From NCBI GenBank assembly GCA_020161505.1, contig JAIUNY010000011.1:1-64000 (forward strand): DNA of 64,000 nucleotides, read 5' to 3'. Below are positions 1 through 6,852 of this stretch, piece after piece. This DNA comes from Armatimonadota bacterium (GTDB taxonomy: Bacteria > Armatimonadota > Fimbriimonadia > Fimbriimonadales > Fimbriimonadaceae). The position numbers and the translations under genes were made by a program. The notes beneath the pieces were generated by a model. It was not told the DNA's origin. It was given only the letters and a program-made list of their open reading frames with translations, and made no database searches. Every line of letters starts with the position of its first letter. Positions within the stretch are counted from its first letter, which is position 1.

Positions 1-153
1 GTCACCGGTGGGATGAAAGCCAAGCTCGAAGAGTGCCTGAAGGCGATTGAGCAGGGAATCCCCCAGGTTCATGTCATCAGCGGACGAGAGCCGCACACGC
101 TTCTGCGCGAGGTCTTTACTGACGAAGGCTGCGGCACGCTCATCGTTCCATGA
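1..153 (+). CDS. argB: Acetylglutamate kinase, C-terminal fragment
   Basis: This is the last 50 codons of a gene that begins before the window. The residues VTGGMKAKLEECLKAIEQG, then VHVISGREPHTLL and FTDEGCGTLI, match the C-terminal end of acetylglutamate kinase, where a GGM-K segment and the FTDxGxGT segment help form the nucleotide site. The enzyme phosphorylates N-acetylglutamate in arginine biosynthesis in the cytoplasm. The stop codon overlaps the next start as ATGA, so the downstream HD-domain gene is probably translationally coupled. The identification is good for so short a piece because two family motifs are present in the right order. Confidence 0.85.
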   Translation, partial: VTGGMKAKLEECLKAIEQGIPQVHVISGREPHTLLREVFTDEGCGTLIVP

Positions 154-686
154 GCAATCTGGTGATGCAGGCCCTGCGCGTTTGCGTGGCGGCTCACGAG
201 GGCCAGTGGCGGGATGGAGAGCATCCAGTCCCTTACGCCTGCCATCCGATTGAAGTGATGCAGAATCTCCGCCTGATTGGATGCGTCACGGATCCAGAGA
301 TTCTCGCTGCGGCGCTGCTCCATGATGTGCTCGAAGAAACTCCCGTGACCCTCGAAGACCTTCATGCCGAGTTTCCTCGGCGGGTTGGAGATTTGGTCAA
401 AGAAGTCACCCGCCGCGAGCCCACCGGTGATGAGATCATCGGAATGAGCAAGCACGAGATCTGGGGCCTGCGAACCTCGATCCTGCTCGACGAAATCCAC
501 GTCATGTCTGGGGAGGCTCATCTGCTCAAGCTCGCCGATCGCCTCAGCAATCTGCGCGAGGCGAAACGCACCCGCTCCGAGAAGAAACTCACACGCTATC
601 AACTCCAAACGCGCTGGATTTTGGAACTCATCCCCCGAGAGGTCTGTCCTAGCCTCATGGACGCCATGGAAAAAGAGCTGGACTAA
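150..686 (+). CDS. HD-domain protein, MESH1/SpoT-type (p)ppGpp hydrolase-like
   Basis: The 178-residue protein is essentially one HD domain. It shows the SpoT/MESH1 hydrolase signature: H16, then PYACHP with H32, LLHDVLEET with H58-D59, and LKLADRLSNL with D130. In the family these residues hold a metal ion that removes pyrophosphate from (p)ppGpp. No synthetase, TGS or ACT domain is present, so this is a small stand-alone alarmone hydrolase type, although other nucleotide substrates are possible. It overlaps the end of argB by 4 bases (ATGA). That links a possible alarmone or nucleotide hydrolase to arginine biosynthesis, though the link may be only co-expression. Confidence 0.75.
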   Translation: MSNLVMQALRVCVAAHEGQWRDGEHPVPYACHPIEVMQNLRLIGCVTDPEILAAALLHDVLEETPVTLEDLHAEFPRRVGDLVKEVTRREPTGDEIIGMSKHEIWGLRTSILLDEIHVMSGEAHLLKLADRLSNLREAKRTRSEKKLTRYQLQTRWILELIPREVCPSLMDAMEKELD

Positions 687-993
687 AAAAATTTGCCAAC
701 AGGACGGAGAGGACAGGTCCGGTCGGCAATTCGCTGCGTATTCGCTGTGTCATCACCAGGATCCGCGTTGGACGCGGATGGTTTCTGAGTGACGGAGAGT
801 TGGTTCGGAGTTCGTCCTGGAAACCTCGAAGTGGGAATCCTTTTGTGTTCGGACGCTTCCGACCTGCTCTTGAATTATTAGAGTGATTCAGAGGCGAAGA
901 AAGTTCCGACAATCACACAAAGTCCCAACTTTCATCTTGTGCATTCAACCACAACTGGGACACGGCGGTCTCAAACTGAGGACTCGCACACAC
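687..993. other. Intergenic region, no gene recognised
   Basis: About 300 bases between the HD-domain gene and the rpsT terminator. The only structure I see is a hairpin with arms ATCCGCG (771-777) and CGCGGAT (783-789). No T-run follows it, so it is not a convincing terminator. No ORF here resembles a known protein, and no tRNA or known RNA motif was found. Confidence 0.5.
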
Positions 994-1027
994 AGAAAAA
1001 ACCCTCCATGCCAAGAGGCAAGGAGGG
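994..1027 (-). terminator. Intrinsic terminator of rpsT
   Basis: On the minus strand an 11-bp stem (arms 1002-1012 and 1017-1027, one A/A mismatch, AAGA loop region) is followed by a run of six Ts. It lies about 30 bases past the rpsT stop codon. Confidence 0.8.
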
Positions 1028-1055
1028 CCTAGATCCAAAGAGAGTCAACTCAAAC

Positions 1056-1319
1056 TTACTTAACGGCAGCAGCGACGCTGGCAATTCGGCTCTTGCGTCG
1101 GTCGGCTTGATTCTTGTGGATGATGCCGCGCTGGGCAGCCTTGTCGAGACTCTTGTAGGCCAGCTTCAGAGCAGCCGCCACTTGTTCCTTGTCTCCGGTT
1201 TCAGCCGCAACGCGAACCTTCTTCACGTAGGTCTTCAGCGAGGTGCGGACACTCTTGTTGACGACGGTCTTCTTCGCGATCCGTCGGACATCTTTCTTCG
1301 ATGATTTCAGGTTAGCCAT
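1056..1319 (-). CDS. rpsT: 30S ribosomal protein S20
   Basis: The 87-residue basic protein has the S20 pattern: MANLKSSKKDVRRIAKK at the start, a central helix ending YKSLDKAAQRGIIHKNQADR, and RRKSRIASVA at the end. S20 is a primary 16S rRNA binder in the small subunit. Length is normal. The gene is monocistronic between a terminator and a 130-base upstream gap. GAGATCG just upstream of the ATG is a possible weak ribosome-binding site. Confidence 0.95.
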   Translation of the reverse strand: MANLKSSKKDVRRIAKKTVVNKSVRTSLKTYVKKVRVAAETGDKEQVAAALKLAYKSLDKAAQRGIIHKNQADRRKSRIASVAAAVK

Positions 1320-1451
1320 AAACGATCTCTTTGGATGAGCCCTCAGATAATGGCAGAGTCCGCTCCCTTTTGCAAGGGAGCCGGGCCCGGGGACCCAGCC
1401 AACTTAGGTTCAAAGGGGCCGAAACCAGTGGTTCCGGCCCAAAACGACAGG

Positions 1452-3266
1452 TTAGTCCTTCTTGAGGAACTTCTTCTTGCTCTTGTCGAAGCCCTGATCG
1501 ACCTTCTTGTGGTCGTAGTGCCAGACCGGCGAGCCGGAGCGCTGATAGAAGCACACGTAGCTGCTGAGCAGGGAAGCGAGCATGCGTCGGCTGGTGCGTC
1601 GCACAACGTTGATTTCCCAGAGAACGGTGAGGAAGTCCGCACCCTTCGGCCAGTGGCCCATCACTTCACGCAGAAGCTCAAACGTGCTCTTGCCCTCGCT
1701 GGCGGAGGCAATTTCTCGCAGCTCTTCCATGCGCTGGTTCGACACGTAGACCACCGGGTCGGTTTGATCCAGCCACTCGAATTCGAACACGTTCGCTTTG
1801 TTTGTCTTGGTGAGTTGGAACACCGCGCCCGATTCGACCGGTTGCTCCAGCCACCAATCGAACAGGTTGAACATGAGGCGGCAATCGTGGTTGAGCCAGA
1901 CTTGCAGCTCGTTGCCCGCAGGATCGATCCAGATGAGTTCTTGCAGAGCCGGGGCCTCGCCGAACCAGCCGGTGGGGAACTGCGACATCGGGAAGGTTCC
2001 GAGTTCGCGGTGGATCGGCTTGAGGACGAGCCGCATTTGCTCGGGCATCGTCTTGGGCGCAGGCATGATTTCTTCGTCCAAGACATCGGTCGCCAGAGGG
2101 TGAACGATGAGCTTGCGGAGGCTGCTGCTCAGACCGTCGTCGTTGAGTTCGACATCCACGGGGTCTCCGTCTTCTTGAAGAAGGCCGCTGTTGACGAACT
2201 GGAACGGTTCCGGCACTTCGGTGACGAAATCAGGCGCGGTGTCCGGCTTGCGGAATCGGTCTCCGCCGACCCACCAAACGCGCTTGTCCGATTGCAACGC
2301 GTTCATCACGTTGCGCAAGTCGTCCGGGAAGGTCTTGACGCTTGGGGTGACCTCAAACTTGGTTTCAAGCAGGGACGTTGCGCGGATCGAGGCCTCGCTC
2401 TTGAGGATGGCTTGCACACATTCCTCGATGTCGCTGACCTTGAGCTCAAGCGGCACGGCATCTTCGACTTCGATGACCGATTCCAGGCTTTCCGCCATCT
2501 TGGTCGCCGCATTCACCCACGCCTTCGCTTCCGATTCCGGATAAAGCTTGCCATCCAGGCTCGCAATGAAGCCCGGGATGGAGAGCAGCTCGGCGTTGAA
2601 TTCCTTCCAGTTGTAAAGCAGGTGCTTGCGCGGATCTTGCGGGTTCAGGGCAAGCCATGCTGCGCCGCCAAGAGCCTTGATGCTGACCGGTGCGGTCTTC
2701 TCCAGGGCAATGACGATGGCTTCATCGCTTCGCCAATCAAAATCGCCCAGCTTCTTGGCCACTTCCTCTACCGCTTCCGGAGAGGTTCGGGTGATGGCCA
2801 TGGCGCGCTCGATGGATTCATCGTGAGCGGCAAAGACCATCGACGCGGTCGCCACGTGGTCGTCCTTGGTGATGAAGAAATTCGGGTCGTCTTCGGCCAG
2901 ACGTCGGATGTGGCTTTCGAGGGCATCCTCATCGCGGCCCAAGGTGCGGCTGAGTTCGATGATGGTCAGGCTCAGCGGCATCGGGGAACCGAAGCGCTCG
3001 ACCATTAGGCGGATGGTCTCTGAGATCGGTCGGCCCATCGCTTCCAGGCGGGAGGCGGGAACCCAGCGTCGCTCGTTGTAGGCAAATCGCTCCGGGTTGG
3101 AGGCCAGGAGGGATCGCACAGCGGCGAGCCCGAGTCCGTGATCCTTGAGTTGGTCGGCGATTTCGCTCGGCTTCACGACTTCAAAAAGCTCGGTGAGCTT
3201 TTCCAGGACAAGTCGGTCGGCGTAGTCTCGTGCAATCTGATCGGTGAGGTTCTTTTGTTTGGCCAA
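1452..3266 (-). CDS. Unknown 604-residue protein with winged-helix-like N-terminal half
   Basis: I do not recognise a family. I start it at a TTG codon (protein begins LAKQKNLTDQIARDYADRL) because GAGGAG lies 10 bases upstream; a longer upstream reading begins with arginine-rich sequence that does not look coding. Residues of roughly 15-110 form alternating short helices and a possible wing (PSEIADQLKDHGLGLAAVR, then ERFAYNERRWVPASRLE), reminiscent of HARE-HTH or other winged-helix domains. The middle and C-terminal parts are acidic mixed alpha/beta, with FNLFDWWLEQP and a lysine-rich end. No signal peptide or membrane segment is visible, so it is probably cytoplasmic. It diverges from the PEP-CTERM gene. 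Confidence 0.6.
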   Translation of the reverse strand: MAKQKNLTDQIARDYADRLVLEKLTELFEVVKPSEIADQLKDHGLGLAAVRSLLASNPERFAYNERRWVPASRLEAMGRPISETIRLMVERFGSPMPLSLTIIELSRTLGRDEDALESHIRRLAEDDPNFFITKDDHVATASMVFAAHDESIERAMAITRTSPEAVEEVAKKLGDFDWRSDEAIVIALEKTAPVSIKALGGAAWLALNPQDPRKHLLYNWKEFNAELLSIPGFIASLDGKLYPESEAKAWVNAATKMAESLESVIEVEDAVPLELKVSDIEECVQAILKSEASIRATSLLETKFEVTPSVKTFPDDLRNVMNALQSDKRVWWVGGDRFRKPDTAPDFVTEVPEPFQFVNSGLLQEDGDPVDVELNDDGLSSSLRKLIVHPLATDVLDEEIMPAPKTMPEQMRLVLKPIHRELGTFPMSQFPTGWFGEAPALQELIWIDPAGNELQVWLNHDCRLMFNLFDWWLEQPVESGAVFQLTKTNKANVFEFEWLDQTDPVVYVSNQRMEELREIASASEGKSTFELLREVMGHWPKGADFLTVLWEINVVRRTSRRMLASLLSSYVCFYQRSGSPVWHYDHKKVDQGFDKSKKKFLKKD

Positions 3267-3531
3267 AGTGTTCGCACTCCTCGAAGCCGAAAGTCGGCAG
3301 ATGCGGCCCTCCATTCTGGCATCTGTGCGGGCGATCAATCTAGGTCTGGCCCGCCTGCTTGAAGAGAGCACGCGCGAGGCGGTCCGGCATAGGTCAAGAC
3401 CCTCGTATTTTTACGGGGTTCTCGCGAAACCTGTCAACTCTTCGGCCCCCGTCAACCCCTCCTTACATCATACTAGGAGTATCGATTTGCGCGCATTTGG
3501 CGGGCAATGGACTCCTTTTGAGGACAATAGA

Positions 3532-4266
3532 ATGAGGAAAACGTTCGCGCTTTTGGCGCTTTGTGTGGTCTCTGGTGCCTTCGCGCTCCCCTATTCCACT
3601 TCTTTCGAGGCTCCCACCTTCACCACCGGCAACCTGAATGGTCAGGACGGCTGGGAAGACACGCTGAACAGCTACGTGGTGACCAACACTCCGGCAGCGG
3701 CTCGGACTGGCTCCCAAGGCCTGGTTTACAATGATCCCAACGGAACGGACTTCCCTTGGGCGTTCCGACAGCTCCCGATCAACACCACCAACGCCCTCGC
3801 GAGCGTCTGGGTGAAGCCAGGAGCGAACAGTGGAAGCACTTTCGCGTTTGGTCTCGACATGATCTTCGATCCGCTGAGCCCGGACTTTGCGACGATTCTT
3901 GTCGCCAACAATGGTGATGTCTATGGTACGCAGGGAACTTCGACGAACATCAACTTGAACTTGCTCGGCAACGTGGGCAATGTGTCGGAGACTTGGGTCA
4001 ACGTGACCCTGGGCACGGATCTGGCGAACCGACAGGTCATCGCCTCGGTGAATGGAACGACGTTCACTCTGCCGACGCTCAGCCTGGCGACGAATTCGAT
4101 TCTCGACATCGACATCACGTCGATCCTTGTGAATCCATCAGCCACTAACAAGCTCGGATTTGCCTACTTCGACGACTACACCGTCGCCGCTGTGCCGGAG
4201 CCATCGCTGATGCTGCTCGCGGGTATGGGCTTGGCCGCAGTGGCTCGCAAGCGCCGCCGCGCCTAA
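3532..4266 (+). CDS. PEP-CTERM sorting domain protein
   Basis: The 244-residue secreted protein starts MRKTFALLALCVVSGAFA, a signal peptide. It ends with VPEPSLMLLAGMGLAAVARKRRRA, a textbook PEP-CTERM signal: Pro-Glu-Pro, a short hydrophobic stretch, then a basic tail. The body is rich in Thr, Asn and beta-prone sequence, like the beta-sandwich surface proteins typical of this group. In the family the tail is cut and anchored by an exosortase, which is not encoded in this window. The start is ATG with TTGAGGA about 8 bases upstream; a longer in-frame reading through the promoter region is rejected. A terminator follows directly. Confidence 0.85.
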   Translation: MRKTFALLALCVVSGAFALPYSTSFEAPTFTTGNLNGQDGWEDTLNSYVVTNTPAAARTGSQGLVYNDPNGTDFPWAFRQLPINTTNALASVWVKPGANSGSTFAFGLDMIFDPLSPDFATILVANNGDVYGTQGTSTNINLNLLGNVGNVSETWVNVTLGTDLANRQVIASVNGTTFTLPTLSLATNSILDIDITSILVNPSATNKLGFAYFDDYTVAAVPEPSLMLLAGMGLAAVARKRRRA

Positions 4267-4287
4267 GGCTCCTCTCGAGGTCGAGAT

Positions 4288-4325
4288 CGCCCTTCGCTTT
4301 CCCTTGGGAAGCGGAGGGCGTTTTG
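4288..4325 (+). terminator. Intrinsic terminator after PEP-CTERM gene
   Basis: A long stem pairs CGCCCTTCGCTTTCCC with GGGAAGCGGAGGGCG across a TT loop (imperfect at one position) and is followed by TTTT. It lies 22 bases after the stop codon. Confidence 0.85.
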
Positions 4326-4413
4326 CGTACGGGATGGGCGCTTGGAGGAGGCGGGCTCGTAGTCTTCCTAGCGTCCCACCTGGGGAGGCGGGGCGTGTCA
4401 TCCTTGGGAGGAT

Positions 4414-5754
4414 ATGAGCCTGCCAACAAACCGACGCATTCTCAGCGGGATGCGCAGCACCAACCCCAAGCTCCACATCGGCAACTACGAAGGGGCACTG
4501 CGCAACTGGGTGGAACTGCAGAACTCGGGATTCGAGATGTTCTGCATGGTGGCAGACTGGCACGCGCTCACCACGATGTTCGAGAATCCGCAGGATGTGA
4601 GCGTGAACGCGCGGGAGGTGGCCAAGGACTATATCGCAGCGGGGATCGATCCGGCGAAGTCGGTGGTTTTCATTCAGAGCCATGTAAAGGAGCACGCAGA
4701 GTTCCATCTGCTGCTCAGCATGGTGACGCCTCTCGGGTGGTTGGAGCGGACTCCGACTTATAAGGAGAAGGTGCTTGACTTGCGGAAGTCATTAGTTCAG
4801 AAACTTTACTCTAGGATTTCGGAACTCATTGAAGCGGATAGTGCGACGAAGTTGCGTGAAGAGATTGAATCGATTCACGCTGACGACGGCGGACTTGCGA
4901 GTGCAGCGGTGGGGCTCTCGGACTCACTTACCAACGCTGCCTTGAGTCTTCAACACGATTTCACCCGGTTTGAACAACTGCTGCGCGAGTGTGAAATCGG
5001 ATTCGGCAAGCTCGATACCATTCTGGAACGCAAGGATCCATCGTCGGTGTCACCGAGGCTCAGCCAAGCGATGGTCGAGACCAGCCTTGGCATACATGAA
5101 CTCAGGACGATTCTGGACAGCGAGCAAGAGGTATCGATCCCCTACGGACTCCTCGGCTACCCGGTGCTCCAGACGGCGGACATCCTCCTTTATCGCCCTC
5201 ATGGAGTCCCCGTCGGGCGCGATCAGGCGCCGCACCTGGAGATTGGCAACGACATCGCGCGGCGATTCAACAACCTCTACAACGTCGAAGTCTTTGAGCC
5301 GTACAAGTACATGATCCCTGAGGATGAGAATCGGGCGAAGCTGCCGGGGCTGGATATGCGCAAGATGTCGAAGAGCTACGACAACTGCATTTATCTGAGC
5401 GACACTCCTGACGAAACGGCGGCGAAGATCAAGAGCGCGTTTACGACCCCCACGAAGATGCGCAAAACCGATCCCGGCATTCCCGAAGGGTGCGCGGTTT
5501 GCCAGTATCTGAAGCTCTATTCGCCGGATTGGGAGCGGCAATGGGCCGAGGATGTGGCGGGTGAGCGGGGCTGCATGCAGAGCAAGCAGGAGCTCACCGA
5601 GGTCATCAACGAGTTCTTCCGCCCCATGCGGGAGCGGCGGGCTGCGCTCGACGACGCCACCATTGAGGACATCCTCCGCGATGGGGAAGCCAGAGCCCGA
5701 GCAGTGGCTGCGGAAACGATGGAGTCCGTTCGACAAGCCATGGGCCTGCGATAG
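4414..5754 (+). CDS. trpS: Tryptophan--tRNA ligase with a 120-residue internal insertion
   Basis: This class I synthetase charges tRNA-Trp. The signature PKLHIGNY (HIGH motif, near residues 19-25), the KMSKS motif at residues 317-321, and YPVLQTADILLYRPHGVPVGRDQ-type active-site residues around 249-271 are all present. GGGAGGAT directly precedes the ATG. The family is normally 330-350 residues; this one has 446. The excess is a helical, charged block at residues 121-240 (bases 4774-5133), between TPTYKEKV and SIPYGLLGYPVL, where E. coli TrpS has only a short linker. The block has no intein splice residues. The reading frame is intact and all catalytic motifs are kept, so the protein is probably functional. 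The matching tRNA-Trp gene is at 19908. Confidence 0.93.
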   Translation: MSLPTNRRILSGMRSTNPKLHIGNYEGALRNWVELQNSGFEMFCMVADWHALTTMFENPQDVSVNAREVAKDYIAAGIDPAKSVVFIQSHVKEHAEFHLLLSMVTPLGWLERTPTYKEKVLDLRKSLVQKLYSRISELIEADSATKLREEIESIHADDGGLASAAVGLSDSLTNAALSLQHDFTRFEQLLRECEIGFGKLDTILERKDPSSVSPRLSQAMVETSLGIHELRTILDSEQEVSIPYGLLGYPVLQTADILLYRPHGVPVGRDQAPHLEIGNDIARRFNNLYNVEVFEPYKYMIPEDENRAKLPGLDMRKMSKSYDNCIYLSDTPDETAAKIKSAFTTPTKMRKTDPGIPEGCAVCQYLKLYSPDWERQWAEDVAGERGCMQSKQELTEVINEFFRPMRERRAALDDATIEDILRDGEARARAVAAETMESVRQAMGLR

Positions 5755-5792
5755 TCTCCTGACTCGCTTATCTGTTTCGGAAACCGCATGAG

Positions 5793-5829
5793 TTGTCCTT
5801 CGGAAAACACTTCCGAAGGACAATTTTTA
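5793..5829 (+). terminator. Intrinsic terminator of trpS
   Basis: A perfect 13-bp stem (TTGTCCTTCGGAA with TTCCGAAGGACAA, loop AACAC) is followed by TTTTTAT, 38 bases after the trpS stop. It isolates trpS from the riboswitch-controlled unit. Confidence 0.92.
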
Positions 5830-5895
5830 TGGATTTCTGACTCAAAACCCCCCGTAAACCGCCCAGGACGCATCCCCCCTGAGGTCTGAAACGTC

Positions 5896-5904
5896 TGGTA
5901 TAGT
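5896..5904 (+). promoter_or_regulatory. Extended -10 promoter for riboswitch operon
   Basis: TGGTATAGT gives a TGn extension plus a good -10 hexamer (TATAGT, 5899-5904). No convincing -35 box lies 16-18 bases upstream, which fits extended -10 promoters. Transcription would begin near 5911, just ahead of the aptamer. Confidence 0.6.
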
Positions 5905-5910
5905 AGAGGC

Positions 5911-6034
5911 ACGTCGAATCTGGGTGACGCCCAGAACGGGGGAACCAATTCTGGGGTGAAGCGCCTGATGAAAGGCGTAGGTCGTTCTTGAACCTAACCC
6001 GGCAGCTAACCTCGTAGGCGCAATCAAGAAGTTC
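5911..6034 (+). promoter_or_regulatory. Cyclic di-AMP riboswitch (ydaO/yuaA type) aptamer
   Basis: The leader carries the conserved blocks of the ydaO/yuaA aptamer in order: GAATCTGGG with a CTGGG/CCCAG hairpin, AACGGGGGAACCA, TTCTGGGGTGAA, two variable hairpins (GCGCCT with AGGCG; AGGT with ACCT), then CCCGGCAGCTAACCTCGTAGGC. The last block is almost invariant in known examples. Ligand-bound ydaO RNAs usually switch genes off. Here the downstream genes are two small proteins of unknown role rather than the usual potassium transporters, osmolyte carriers or cell-wall hydrolases. Aptamer boundaries are approximate. Confidence 0.9.
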
Positions 6035-6076
6035 GGAGGCTACGTGCCTCCCCTGACCGACGAACGAAGGAGGTAC
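6035..6076 (+). promoter_or_regulatory. Putative translational expression platform of the riboswitch
   Basis: Two mutually exclusive pairings are visible. GGAGGC (6035-6040) can pair with GCCTCC (6046-6051). Alternatively GTGCCTCC (6044-6051) can pair with GGAGGTAC (6069-6076), which contains the AAGGAGGT ribosome-binding site of the first gene. No T-run terminator lies between aptamer and ATG, so control by hiding the ribosome-binding site is the likelier mode. Which state the ligand favours cannot be read from sequence. Confidence 0.5.
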
Positions 6077-6080
6077 ACCT

Positions 6081-6350
6081 ATGTCTTTCGTCAGCCAGAT
6101 TATGCGAAAGGCGAGCATCGTCGAAAGAAGCGATGCAGCGCCAGTCGAAAAAGCAGAAAAACTCGAACAGCTCGTGAGCGAAGCGGACACGATCCGTGAG
6201 CGAATGCAATCGTCGTTTATGCGCTTGAGCGCCAATGAGATGGAAACACTCGGCCCAGGACGCATGAAAGAAATTGCTCAGCTTGATGAAACCAAGCTGA
6301 AGCTGAAAGAGAAGGTTCTGCTGTTTCTGGGCAAAAACCGTTCGGCCTGA
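6081..6350 (+). CDS. Small coiled-coil protein under c-di-AMP riboswitch, unknown
   Basis: The 89-residue protein is not one I recognise. It is hydrophilic and almost wholly helical, with heptad-like stretches (VEKAEKLEQLVSEADTIRER and METLGPGRMKEIAQLDETKL), and no signal peptide or membrane segment. A strong AAGGAGG sits 7 bases before the ATG and takes part in the proposed riboswitch platform. It is the first gene of a two-gene unit with the small hairpin-like protein that follows. A cytoplasmic scaffold or partner role is possible but unproven. Confidence 0.7.
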   Translation: MSFVSQIMRKASIVERSDAAPVEKAEKLEQLVSEADTIRERMQSSFMRLSANEMETLGPGRMKEIAQLDETKLKLKEKVLLFLGKNRSA

Positions 6351-6373
6351 TTCTTCTGAGCTTTCGTCGTTTT

Positions 6374-6408
6374 GAGAGAGCCGATTTTGTTGAGTGATCG
6401 GCTCTCTC
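6374..6408 (+). other. Intercistronic hairpin between the two riboswitch genes
   Basis: A perfect 12-bp stem (GAGAGAGCCGAT, 6374-6385, with ATCGGCTCTCTC, 6397-6408; 11-base loop) lies between the two small genes. CCCTGATCCTTT follows rather than a T-run, so it may be a weak terminator, a processing site or an mRNA stabiliser that lowers expression of the second gene. Confidence 0.65.
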
Positions 6409-6441
6409 CCTGATCCTTTATTGCATAGGAGTACGCAGAAA

Positions 6442-6768
6442 ATGAGCGAAAACATGGAGAAATTTAGGCACATGGATGGCAGCGATGCCGTCATTGAAAA
6501 GCCTTACATCAAGATTATTTTCCAGCACGGAGGGGCGCCAGAACAAGTCGGCGTCAACGGGTGCCGATTGGAAGATGTCATCGAGATTCTTCAAGAGAAG
6601 CTGCTCGATTTTCAGGGGCGTGATTTGGACTGCGATGAAAACGCGACCGCCCTCTATCACCTCGATCTCGCACGCGAAGCCTTGCTGCTTCGACGCAAGC
6701 GACGGGAGGCGCAAGGACTCCTCGGCGAACGAGCGAGGCATGCCTCTAGCGACCTTGCCGGGGTTTGA
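6442..6768 (+). CDS. Small protein resembling phage-type Acb2/Tad1-like helical-hairpin proteins (tentative)
   Basis: I start at ATG with TAGGAG 10 bases upstream; an in-frame GTG at 6394 lies inside a hairpin. The 108-residue protein reads KIIFQHGGAPEQVGVNG (residues about 23-39), then EDVIEILQEKLLDFQ, then CDENATALYHLDLAREAL and RREAQGLLGE. This pattern of FQxG, VGVNG, a helix, C-x-ENA-x-AL and a second helix ending R-x-x-G recalls small phage and prophage proteins that I associate with the Acb2/Tad1 hairpin group, which sequester cyclic nucleotide signals. The match is from memory of the motif and not from a search. Location directly downstream of a c-di-AMP riboswitch makes a nucleotide-binding role plausible. 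Cytoplasmic. Confidence 0.5.
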   Translation: MSENMEKFRHMDGSDAVIEKPYIKIIFQHGGAPEQVGVNGCRLEDVIEILQEKLLDFQGRDLDCDENATALYHLDLAREALLLRRKRREAQGLLGERARHASSDLAGV

Positions 6769-6788
6769 TCGCCGGTAGCGAGTCAGGA

Positions 6789-6828
6789 TGTCCCGACCCA
6801 GAGGGGATCGGGGCACCCGACCTTTTTT
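6789..6828 (+). terminator. Possible terminator formed by a REP-like palindrome
   Basis: TGTCCCGACCC (from 6789) pairs with GGATCGGGGCA (to 6814), followed after CCCGACC by TTTTTT (6823-6828). It sits 20 bases past the small gene and ahead of the convergent phosphatase gene. The gap between stem and T-run makes it weaker than the other terminators here. The same palindrome recurs at 52068 and 52186, so it may be a repeat that also terminates. Confidence 0.5.
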
Positions 6829-6852
6829 CTTCACGCGGCGCGGAGATTGCCT

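Noticed and set aside
1335-3008. 557-codon plus-strand reading opposite the 604-residue protein gene
   Set aside because: Composition is rich in His, Arg and Leu, typical of antisense readings in high-GC DNA. The minus-strand gene has a proper start with GAGGAG.
4774-5133. Intein inside TrpS
   Set aside because: The block does not begin with Cys/Ser or end with His-Asn before Cys/Ser/Thr, and has no homing-endonuclease motif.
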